Shown piece after piece: positions 35,195 to 46,484 of a DNA stretch of 64,000 bases. Source of the DNA: Volutella citrinella (taxonomy: Eukaryota > Ascomycota > Sordariomycetes > Hypocreales > Nectriaceae); assembly GCA_034401135.1 (NCBI GenBank), contig JAWZSP010000003.1:2728001-2792000 (forward strand), in the 5' to 3' direction. Within the stretch, counting starts at the first letter, position 1. Every line of letters starts with the position of its first letter. The notes beneath the pieces were generated by a model. The model ran no database searches and was not told where the DNA came from. It worked only from the letters and a program-made list of their open reading frames with translations. The translations under genes and the position numbers were made by a program.

Positions 35195-35448
35195 GTGGCG
35201 GCTTTGGTTACTTGCATGGGGACAGAGGGGATTATATTTGACACGGAGCCACACGATTGGTACATTGACAATACGGGCATTTTTCGCGAGAGGGGGAGAA
35301 CCAAGGCAAACGTCGGGGATTTCATCGACGTCGGGTGCAGCACCTTGCTCGACCCTGCACAACACCAGCACCCAACATCTGCGGATGAGAGCTGAAAGGA
35401 GCACTTTGGCTAATGGATTGACACTTCGGCGGAGAGAATACGGCATAA

Positions 35449-35776
35449 TACGGGATCCGAAATGAAGGGAGGGGTGGTGGGGGCTTTGATCGACATGATG
35501 GCTGGGTCGTTGGAGCTTTGAAGATAGCGTTTCCCGACGGAGAATCTTCTGGAGATGCTTTCAAGGTGGAATTCAGTGGAATCCCCATAGAGTTGACAAG
35601 CTGTACAAATGCGACAGGCTTGCAACACACCACACCCTGCTCTCACTGATGGCTTTCTCGTGAATCTCGTCCGCCAAGGCATAGAAGCTGCCCCAAAGAT
35701 GTGCGACTTGAAGTTGAAGGGCTCACTCCTGACCAAAGGCGCCAGTAGCTTGTTCCTGCCGATACATTTCAAGCGT
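35449..35776 (+). pseudogene. Decayed coding fragment in two frames, family unknown
   Basis: One plus frame (35449-35646) reads a plausible protein segment: GFDRHDGWVVGALKIAFPDG, then EFSGIPIELTSCTNATGL, then TPCSH and a stop. Directly after it, one base out of frame, 35648-35776 reads DGFLVNLVRQGIEAAPKM then CDLKLKGSLL. The two pieces look like continuous sequence of one protein with a frame break at about 35647. No start codon or splice context explains it as an intact gene. It lies just downstream of the unrecognised ORF and may be its broken remainder. I do not recognise the family. Confidence 0.35.
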
Positions 35777-38700
35777 TGAGGCCCCATGATTCCACCTTTC
35801 CGTGACTGAACTTGACAGAGTTTCGCATCCCAGAATCTCTGAGAGTCTTCCATCGGACCAAGGCAAGGGAGATCCGACGGATTGAAGTCTCTGATGTGAA
35901 GATCTTGGGCTTCTACTTCCCAACCAATCTTCCTTGAATGCTCCCCCAAACCGCCTAGATATCCACAATGTGCCTATAGAGGTATTTGTGTATCTTGGGA
36001 AGACACGAAATCTACTTCTTCAATACGGTCTTTATTGATCCACCCTAACGACATCACCTTATCATCATCCGTTTCTCATACCAGGGCCTTTTCCATTCTC
36101 GAAATACTGTACACGCCTTCTGGATTGCATGTTCTCAACTCAAAATGCTCACCTTGACGCTTCTATTCTCCCCAGTTGGGAGGAAGCAGTCTAAGGTAGC
36201 ATTATCCGCAGGGTATATAGATCGATAGCCTGTCGGCATAACATTCCACCAGGACCAGGAGAGACAGAAATATATATGTAGTATTCTGCCTACACTGCCG
36301 ATATAGCATTCATCTAGCTGCTCAGATTAGAAAACGACGGGTTTCTAGACCATCAACTGAGGGACCGCTGCTTCCCATCTGACTACAGGTGGAATCTATG
36401 TCAAGGTTGGTCAACAGGCTGGACAAGTCGACAGCGCGAGCCTCTTCAACGTAGCGAGTTTATCAGAGAAAAACGGCTGCTATTAGAAGTGAATTCAGTG
36501 TAGATGCAGACAACGAAGCATGTCGAGAGGCACTCCACAACCACGATGACATGAATCAGGATAGAAGGCAATCACATCATTGCAGAGTCATGGAGAAGCT
36601 GGCACATCTTCACAGTGCACACCTCTACCCTGGATGGTCATTGGATGGCAACAGGCCTGCCCAAGGTGTGGAACTCAGACTTAGCAGGTTTGGCCCAACA
36701 CCAAGCCACTATCCCCCCGCATTGGCCCTGGGCAGGACGATCACGAACGGTGAAGACGCGGATCAGCCAACCCCTGGAATCTCGGGCGGTTAGCACGAGC
36801 CCGGAACTCAACCGGGGCCGTGTTAGCGGCTTGCGCACTTGAGAGACGGAGGGCCCGTGACAACCCAGCCCCAGTCCAGCAGACGCGGGCGGCGATGTGG
36901 CTTGAGCCAAGCGCTGGATTTGCTTTGTGCGTTTCTTGGGGAATGCTCTGTGAAAATGCCACGCTTGACGACGAGAATGCTTGCGAGCTGTGGAGACGAT
37001 GGGCTGTCACCAGAAGCGAGGTATGGCACCATGGAGTTTTTGGTTCGCTTCGATCGCTTGGTCTCCGACAGGCCGAGGGTGACGACTTCTGAAGCCACCG
37101 AGAAAGTGCATCGGCAGATGATGACTCGACGGATCCTACGCTCCATTATTGGCCGTGATGTCACTTATGTGCGGGCTATATCCGCCTGTTGTGGGCGGCG
37201 TCACCCGGCGGAATACAGTACAGTAGTGGTGAGGTCAAGCGGTGGATCTACTTGGCAGAGACGAGAGACCAGGGCCAAGTCAACTAGGGGACATGCGTAT
37301 AGACGGGATACTACAAGGGTTGCTCAATATCGCCGGGTTCCATGGAAGGCTGCGACAGAGCATGCTGGTGCAATAATACAACTCGAAAGGTACTTTATCA
37401 TTTGACACCGGTGGGCTATTGTGATCTCTCACTTGTAGATAGACAGTCTGCTTGTGGGATTCCCCATACCGACATTTCTGGTTCTTGCAATTGCCGAGTG
37501 TGTCCATATACCTAGATGGTTCATGTTGTAGCATCAGAGATACGGTTACGGAGAAGAGACAAGAGACCCCTCCAACTCCTGATTCATTCAGACGCTCAAA
37601 TGCCCGAGGGACGTGATTTTCGGGACATTGCTTCCATATTCGTAATTGAGACCGCCACAATGGCGACAGTGGCACTCGGGGATGGTCACGTCGCGATTCC
37701 GAGACTGTTGATGTGGCTTTGACGTACGACAGATATATCAGCCAGAACCTTGTTGTAGCGTATTTCTTACAGATGAAGCTATGATGATGCCCCCCCTGTT
37801 ACGACGAGTGCTAGGGAGTTTTGCTTGCGATGCCAGGGTAAAACGCTCGACCGAGGTCAAAGCGATCGTCAACCTTGTCGGCATGAATACTCGCGCATCA
37901 TGAAACGTCTCGAGAGGCTTACCCGACAGACGTATGCGACACGCAACGACGGTGTCCTAGGTGTTTCTGCATTTCTTGGTCGGTTATGCTGTCAAGGCTG
38001 GCTCATATCATGGCATGACATGTCATGGAATGGCACGGCAATGGGGTTAGCCGGGTTGCTGCTGGGCAGCAGGCACGCAAGCATGGATGTTCGTCGAAGC
38101 GGAGCAGGTTAATGCAAGACATGCAGGCCGCTTCCTGCTGCACGGCGCCCAGAAAAGAAAAGAGAGAAACAAATGGACGGACATGGAGTGCAGACGGCAG
38201 GCTGTTGTGAATCAACGGGAAGACCGGGGGGGTTTCTGGATGGCATCCTAGGATTGCAGAAGCAGGCCATACAACGGGCGAGGACTCGACGAGGAGCCCC
38301 GTCGTCCGTCTCGATCGCACTCCGCTCACGATGAAACACAGTAATAAATCGAAAGATGGGCGATGGCACAGCGGGCGGATGTGACGTCGCTGGCACGGGA
38401 TGCTCGGAGTTTTCTGGAGGAGCCTAACGTTGTCTACGAATGCCTTGTCCCCGTTTGCCGGATTTGGGTTCCTGGAGACTGGCCATCAGCAGACCATCAG
38501 CAGAAACATAGACGATGGATGAGGTCGATGCAGGGTGTATCTCATACAAGTCTCAGACGCTCTCTCGGTCCTGGCAATGCCTCTTGTTGAATCTCGACGG
38601 ATGAATAGCGCGACACACCAACGGCTTCGTGCTTCCCCCCTGGCCGCGACTTACCAAGCCTTTGCCTTTCAAGCTCATGTGCTCCGTAAAAACCGCAAAA

Positions 38701-41700
38701 AGCCGCCAGAGGACGAAGCAGCCGCCGCCCGGCTGGTGTTTATTTCTCCGTCAGATGCGGCTAGGCCGAACCAGGAGTCAAGCCTCGATGGGCGCCATCA
38801 ACAGCTAGGACCACGATCTGAGGCCAAAGCGGCTCAACCCATGCCGGCTGGGCTTGTGGGCTCCATTTCTTCCAGTCTCGCAGCGCTCCCTGTCTCCCTT
38901 GTTGCTCTCCTACTTACGGGCGTGGGTGCGGGAGGTACGGTATGGGCCTAATCAGGTACAGAGCACGCAGGCACTTTAGAGCACGGGTGGCCCTCTGTGC
39001 GGGCGTCTTCGTGGTGGGTGGCCCATCACGGGCCAGGCCATTCATTGTACCCCTGGCTAGCAGCCCTGCTAGCGAGCTAGTCCATCTCCCACCCGACCAT
39101 TGCGACCCGCCGCGGGCCCCGTCCAGAGCGCGCGCAGCCAGGTACGGTAGGTGCCCGCCAACGACACGGCCCTCGTCTTGGAGGAGCGAAGTGGTGTTCG
39201 CCCCTGCATGGCTGCTGGTCGCGACCATCGAAGAGGGGTCGGTGATTATTATTCACAATCGGAGTCTGGACGTATTGTGCCCAGTTCTCCGGCCCAGGGA
39301 CTGCAATGCCGCTGGGACTCTCGGGGTTGTGCGTGCGTGGTCGGACCGCTACGGTGACTGTGTATGTCCGGGCTGGGACGCCGGCCGTTGAGGACGAGTG
39401 TGATGGTATCAAGTGCAGTCCGGTCCATTGCGCTCCCCTGGGTACCTTCTACGTAGCTCACCAACTGGGCGCTGGTTGATTGTGATGGCGGGCGCCCAGC
39501 TGTCTGTGTGTTGTGGCGGTACACCCAATGAATGACTCGCCGCATCGTTAATGTCAGCTAACAGCCAAAGGATCAAGTCACCCAAATTTCCCTCAAAACA
39601 ACTGCAAGTAATATATGTCGGTAGCCCTCCCCGAGCTGCCATGCAACAGCACTGATTATAATAATCAACGTCTGGTATTCTGTCGTAGTTGACCCATCCA
39701 GGCCGCCTCCATCCCGCCCAGACCCTCCCCCCACCGCCCCTCTCTGTTCCAGCCCCTGGCAGTTGGTGGAGGTGGTGCACAGGTCAGCAATTGGACCCCT
39801 GGCCACACTTTAGACTCCAGTGCACCTGACTAGCTGGCTGGGTGGTGTCGGGTTGCTCTGCCCCTCGCAACGGCGCGGGGAGGCACTTGTCGTCACGCTT
39901 CCTCCGGGGCTGCCTGCGCCGCAGCTTGTGTCGGCATCCAGTTTCGCGGCGAGCCCGTGCCTCGCTGCTGTGAGACCGTCTTGTCGCGTGCCGTAATGGA
40001 GCATTAGGGTGCCCGAGGGTGGCTTTGGTCTTTTTGGATTCCCTCGAGGGATGAGACATCCAGCGCTTGGCCTCGTTCTCGATGATGGGCCATCTGCGGG
40101 AATGGCGATGCACACCCAACATCCCGGGCTGGGAGTCTGGGACAGACATGAATTTTTCTTTTCTTTTTCTGCTTTCCCCCCTCCTGCACGCAGCACGCGG
40201 CCGCAGCTGTCTCGCTCCCTGACCCTTGTCGCCCGTCCCTGAACCGACCCCGGCCTCTTTGAGTGTCCCCTGATCCACTCAACTGACGCTGCTCGCCACC
40301 TGGGCCCCGGGTTGATCCCGGGCGGAGCGAGGCGCCTGCGACAGGCCAGTACTGTAACAGGCCTGTCGTGCGTGCGTGCGAACTCCAACAGGCTTATCGT
40401 TTGCTGTTTTGCTGGCGGAGAGATTGCCACTGCGGTGAGGTTTAGCTTCGCATCGCCATGCTTTCTGTCAGCCACTTGGATCATCTCGACTACCGACCGA
40501 CTATCGCGGGGCCGGCCGACCGCCTCGCAGCACATAAGGTTGTGCTCCATACCTGAGGGGAGAGCAATTAACATTTCCGGCTGTGGTAGCACGCGAGTCG
40601 TCAGGGGCTTGGGTTACCTTGGTTTGCTGGTATGTGATGGCTGGATGCAAAACCCGGCGCTAGTGGCTGGGCGACGACAACCACCAAGACTTTCTTCTGG
40701 CTGATTATTGGGAAACGCATTACTCGACGATATTATGGATAGTTTATTTCGACGGGAAACTGCTCTCTGCTTCTGCAATAAGGCAGTCTTCTGTTAGGGG
40801 CTGCGATAAGCTCTCTTGAGGGGTTGCTCCATTGCGCTGAATGATTGCTATCTGCTTGATGCCCGGCATTGACTAACGGACCAAGGTATGATATGTAAGA
40901 GGCAGTGTATCGCCACCACTTGGCACCCACGGGTGGACGCCATCTGCCGGTGACACCTAGGAGAGAACAAATCAACGATCCACACAGTGAAGACATCATT
41001 GATGATCAAATTTCTATTAGATGAGGACTCTGTTGGGTTAGCATTATGCTATATTAAGACTCTGTTACATACCAAGATGGAGAAGTTGAGATGATGACCA
41101 TCACGAAGTCCACTAACTGGCCAAGAGAGACCCAACCACAGGTTTCACCACCCTCGGTCGGGTTTTGACTGCTCCCGATGTAATGCACACCAGTGCATCA
41201 ATATCTCCTTCGCCATAGCGATGTGCTGGGAAGATTGCCGTACTTAGTAAAACGGATACTTGGTGGCAACTCGGGCACATGTCGAGTATGTTACTGAATA
41301 AGGTACTGATCAACCACCAGTTGTCTGGTCTTTATCTGGATTGGCAAGTTTGGATATCAGATCTTACTACTATCAGTATCGACTAGCTTGCGGGTAAATT
41401 CTCCCATTAGCCTCTAACATGCTGCTTGTGTTCCAGATATCAGCGCCATTCACTTCCGTTTCTAATGTACTCCTATTCCATACTCGGTCCATTAAGTATT
41501 TGTGAGCTTCCTCGTCTCTACCGGATCCCAATTAACTGTGACTGGAACTTGCCGTCCATCTGGCTCATCTTCCACACCTCCAGAGTAATAATGCTGGGGC
41601 ATGTAGTAACTGAGTAATTAGGTGTATTCGCAGTGGTCAGTTCGTGTTGGCTGTGGCTAATATGGGCCAGCCTCTGATGGGAGTGCACCCGATCGTCCCA

Positions 41701-42843
41701 CGCGCCGCCTCCCCTCCTGAAATCCGCGTCTCAGCCGTGCATAGAGACGCCCCCCCCCCCGTCCCTGGCCTGGGCCTTCTCTGGCCACCCGCGCCCCCCC
41801 TCCCCCCATCTGGCGCTGCTCCTCCTTTCCCCTTCATCCACCGCCAACAACCGTCGCCCACCGCCGCCCGTCCGTCAACAGCCCAAACAGGGGCCCACTC
41901 TCGTCATCTCTCCACCCTTCACCCCCATCCCATCCCATCACCTCTTGTTCCCCTCCTCCTGCCCCTGTGCTCATCTGCTACCCGGCCCAGCATTGGCACA
42001 GGACGGGCGCTGGCCACCTGGGTGACAAACTACACCCATATCAATAATTATCCCGATTCCCTCAGGTACCTTAGGTACGTGGACCGCTGTAGTGGGCTAG
42101 CGCTGCGCCTAATACCACAGCAACCAGACCACCTGCGCACTCAAGCCAAGGTACCGCGCCCAGTGCCGTCCCTTTTACGCTGCCTGTGCTTTTCTGTGCC
42201 TTGCGGGCCAAAGCTGCTGCCGCCCTCTCAACTATATTCACCACCATCCACATCCACATCCTACAATCATCCGCATCCACATCCACGTCCGCCCACCTCC
42301 TCTGCTCCCTCCTCCTCTCTGCGCCCGCGACTTGTTTGCGCACCGCTCTGCCGCATCCGCACACGAGTCGCACAATTTCCATCATCAGCTTGTCATACTC
42401 TTGGCAGTGCTCTTTTTTGTCGCCTATTGACACTCGCTCCTCGTCCCTTGACCCGACAACCACTCAGGCAACCAAGACGCGCTCGACTCCTGACCGACTG
42501 CCCATCGCCGACGGCATCGATCATCGCTTCGCCCCCAACCGCTCCGCGACGCATGTAATCGCCTGTCGATTGCGACGACTGCCCGATTTCGCTGCCCCGA
42601 GGCCATCGCGACCCACCGCGTAAGGGCTCACCTGAGCCAGGGCCTTCGGACCGCTCCCCGAGCGCTTGGCCGACCGTTCACTGCCCGCGGTAGCTGAACA
42701 GCGCCGTCACTGGCTTCTCGATAGCCATAATTTTACGCTGCGACATCCAAACCTACTGCCCTGCGTCACAATCATCATCTAGCTGACGATCCGGGACACG
42801 CCCTCGAGCTTGGGTTGTTGAGTTGTTGTCTTACGACAGCACC
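35777..42843. other. 7 kb gene-poor stretch and long leader of the RasGAP gene
   Basis: No frame has recognisable motifs, including the longer ones (plus 36839-37405, minus 39810-40592, plus 41644-42558). The plus 41644-42558 frame is a Pro/Ser/Thr reading of a C-rich tract that is probably promoter and leader for the RasGAP. GGTAC-core motifs recur at about 38934, 38955, 39142, 42064 and 42072. A run of C residues lies near 41752-41760. Confidence 0.5.
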
Positions 42844-45419
42844 ATGTCCGTCATGTTACAAACACCATCCCGAGCGTCAACTGCATCCTCTTCCTCCTTC
42901 CAGCCAATCTCCCGACAGAACACCATGTCTTCCTACGATGGGTCGCGCTCCGCGCGCCAGTCGAAGCGTTATTCCATGTCTGCACTATACATGTCCATCT
43001 CGGCCAACGACGCAGACTTGCAAATTGAGGATGACCTCGCCAAGGGTACAGTCAAATTGTCTTTTGAATGCGACTGGATATGTAGCCTAACAGTTCCACA
43101 GCCCAGAAGATTCTTCGTGACCTCAAATCCAAGATCTCATCCCAGTCGAAGAAGAACTTCGTCCTTGAGAAGGACGTACGATACCTCGATTCCCGTATTG
43201 CCCTGCTCATTCAGAACCGCATGGCCTTGGAGGAGGTGAGTTGCTGTTGGTGGATGGTGAAGAACAGTAAATTCTAACCATTTCCAGCAAAACGAAGTTG
43301 CTAGCCACCTGGAAGACGCCACCGAAATGCAACAGGGCGCCTTTCCCAACGACGACAAAACCCAGAAGTATGGCAACTTGCTGTTCCTTCTACAATCAGA
43401 GCCCAGGCATATTGCACACCTATGCCGTCTCGTCTCCATGGCCGAAATCGATTCGCTCCTTCAGACCGTCATGTTCACCATCTATGGAAACCAGTACGAG
43501 AGTCGAGAGGAGCATCTGCTCTTGACCATGTTCCAGGTACGTCTTGACGCTGGCGGAAAACGATTATGCACTGGGCGAATCTAACTGACTGCATTGTAGT
43601 CTGTTTTGACCTATCAGTTCGATAATACCCCTGACTATTCTTCTCTTTTGCGTGCCAATACCCCCGTTTCCCGAATGATGACCACCTATACTCGACGAGG
43701 ACCGGGTCAGAGCTTCCTCAAGTCTGTCCTTGCCGACCGAATCAACAACCTGATTGAGCTCCGCGACCTTGACCTGGAAATCAATCCGCTCAAGGTCTAT
43801 GAGCGCATGATTGAGCAGATCGAGGAGGACACGGGCACGCTGCCACCGTCGCTGCCTAAGGGTATCACCGGCGAGCAGGCTGCCGAGAACCCTCAAGTGC
43901 AGGCCATTATCGAGCCCCGACTGACGATGCTGACCGAGATTGCTAACGGCTTCTTGACCACCATTATCGAGGGCCTTGAGGAGGCGCCTTATGGCATTCG
44001 ATGGATCTGCAAGCAGATTCGAAGTTTGACCAAGCGAAAGTATCCTGACGCCAACGACCAGGTCATTTGTACTTTGATCGGCGGCTTCTTCTTCCTCCGA
44101 TTCATCAACCCCGCCATCGTCACGCCCAAGTCTTATATGCTTATTGATGGCACCCCCGCCGACCGACCTCGCCGCACTCTGACCTACATTGCCAAAATGA
44201 TCCAGAACCTGGCCAACAAGCCCTCCTATGCCAAGGAGCCGTATATGGCTAAGCTCCAACCCTTCATCCACCAGAACAAAGACAGAATCAACAAGTTCAT
44301 GCTCGAACTCTGCGAGGTACAGGATTTCTACGAAAGCCTCGAGATGGACAACTATGTCGCCTTGTCGAAGAAGGACCTCGAGCTTGACATCACTCTCAAC
44401 GAAATCTACGCGATGCACGCCCTCATCGATAAGCACCATGGAGAAATCTGCAAGGACACCAACGCGCATCTTTCCATCATCATGTCAGAGCTTGGCCCCT
44501 CTCCTGCGCAGCTTCCTCGTAAGGAGAATAGGATCATCAACCTGCCTCTGTTTAGCAGATGGGAGACAGCAATTGACGACTTGACGGCTGCTTTGGACAT
44601 CACACAGGAGGAAGTTTACTTCATGGAGGCCAAATCCATCTTTGTGCAGATCATGCGATCTATTCCGGCCAATACTGGCGTAGCCAGGCGTCCTCTGCGA
44701 CTGGAGCGCATTGCTGATGCCGCTGCAACCAGCCGAAACGACGCGGTTATGGTCCGCAAAGGAATTCGGGCCATGGAGCTTCTCTCCCAGCTGCAAGAAC
44801 TCCGCGTCATTGACAAGAGCGACCAGTTTGGCCTCCTCCGTGACGAGGTGGAGCAGGAACTTCAGCATCTCGGTTCCTTGAAGGATAACGTGCTGGCCGA
44901 GACGCAGAAGCTCGACGAGGTTTACAAGACAATCCGCGACCACAACACGTACCTTGTTGGCCAGCTTGAGACGTACAAGAGCTACCTGCACAATGTTCGA
45001 TCCCAGAGCGAAGGAACCAAACGCAAGCAGCAGAAACAACAGGTTCTGGGCCCGTACAAGTTCACCCACCAGCAGCTCGAGAAGGAGGGTGTCATCCAGA
45101 AGAGTAATGTGCCGGAGAATAGACGGGCCAACATCTACTTCAACTTCACCAGCCCACTACCGGGCACATTCGTCATCTCACTGCATTACAAAGGTTTGCA
45201 ACCCCCCGGCCCATCATGGTGGCTATTCGTTGAATCTTATGACTGACTTGAGCGCCAGGTCGCAACCGAGGCCTTTTGGAGCTTGACCTGAAACTTGACG
45301 ACTTGCTGGAGATGCAGAAGGACAACCAGGACGACCTCGACCTGGAGTATGTCCAGTTCAATGTCCCCAAGGTTCTGGCATTGCTCAACAAGCGCTTCGC
45401 TAGGAAGAAGGGCTGGTAA
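42844..45419 (+). CDS. gapA: Ras GTPase-activating protein (fission-yeast Gap1/Aspergillus GapA type)
   Basis: Five exons: 42844-43045, 43102-43235, 43288-43536, 43600-45193 and 45259-45419, giving 779 residues; introns are 52-65 nt. The protein stimulates GTP hydrolysis by Ras in the cytosol or at the plasma membrane. A Ser-rich N-terminus leads to a helical segment ([15 protein letters not shown]), then the RasGAP domain at about 150-480, then a RasGAP C-terminal domain with a coiled-coil region ([18 protein letters not shown]). The arginine finger is intact in SSLLRANTP (Arg about 213), unlike IQGAPs where it is lost. The [12 protein letters not shown] signature is at about 360-371. The first intron's acceptor is set by AQKILRDL; a nearer CAG would shift frame. 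The last exon ends KRFARKKGW. The gene converges with the CorA-like gene. Confidence 0.95.
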
Positions 45420-46484
45420 ATGGTCTGCAGGACCTGGGAGTCTCCCGTTATATCTCGATGCGAATTTACCCGTGTACTACGATCATCTCAACGGAGGGCC
45501 TGGCGTTATGGACACTGATACCACTGAATGTTTCGGTTCTCTTCCTTCATTTTCTAGTCAGCCTCGCTGGATCAGAAACCCCCATATTTCTTGCTTCATA
45601 CCCGCCCTTCGCTCGCGTGGGTTTGTTTCCTTTGTCTGTTACCTTCTTGTCATCATGGGCGGCTGTTCATGTGTTCCGACACGTCCTTTTTTTCTGGGGG
45701 AGAACTCGGGATTCTATATACCGTGTGGTTTAATTTCTAGGTGGACGGGCGGCCTTCTGCCCGGCTGGCCCGTGGTGGTGGCGGGGAGGCGACGACTCTT
45801 TGCTATACGCAGCGTCTTGGTCTTGCTCGCGTGCGAGTGTGCCCTGGATTTGCGTGGCTGCTTGGTCAGAGACGGGGGTGACGTACGCTGCTTGGAGGGG
45901 GGCATGATTAGTGAATGGTTCGAATGACTGCATGTGGGCTTTTTGCTAGTCTGGAGTCACCCTGATAATGAAACAAACGTTCCAACGAAATCGTCCTGAT
46001 ACGAGGCACGCTGTGACATGGCCTTGCCCGGAGGGGAGCCTCGTTTTGGCGACGCAGTGTGATTGTGACCAGGGAGGCAAGCCGATTGGCCAGCCTCCCC
46101 TTTGGCTTACCCCTGTGATGTGCTGGTTGTTTGTTTTGGGTTGAGGTTTGCCTACCGTCGTGGCTGACTGTTATTCGTCGTGGTGAGAGAAATGAGCTGT
46201 CTGCATGGTCACCGTGCAGGCGAAGGGGACATCGGCTATCAAGTCTGGGGTGGGAATCCGTTTGCCGAAGCAGCAGTGCCTTAGCATGCAGTAGGTGAGA
46301 TGAAGTAAATTATCTTGGTACATTGAATCTAACGAGTCTGCCAAACAAATCTATGTAGTGCATTTCATCAATCATAACAATCGTTACACACCAACCAAAT
46401 CGACTTTCACACACATATGTCATACATTCGTTAATAATTCTTGTACAAGGGGCCAACATGTCCAAGGCCCAGGTCCAGGCCCAT
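45420..46484. other. Convergent 3' spacer between the RasGAP and CorA-like genes
   Basis: About 1.06 kb, holding both 3' UTRs. The frame at 45295-45927 runs out of the RasGAP last exon in the wrong phase and is not coding. Confidence 0.55.

Noticed and set aside
39810..40592. 260-codon minus frame
   Set aside because: No motif, mixed composition, and overlapping long frames in other phases. It is typical chance coding in GC-rich spacer.
41644..42558. 304-codon plus frame rich in Pro, Ser and Thr
   Set aside because: Long open frames are expected in C-rich DNA. It has no recognisable domain and sits where the RasGAP leader should be.
43564..44469. 301-codon minus frame
   Set aside because: It is the antisense shadow of the RasGAP exon and has no independent support.
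512..45419. Functional cluster of the Ras-like GTPase and RasGAP
   Set aside because: They are about 41 kb apart with many unrelated genes between. Co-occurrence in the window is not evidence of linkage.
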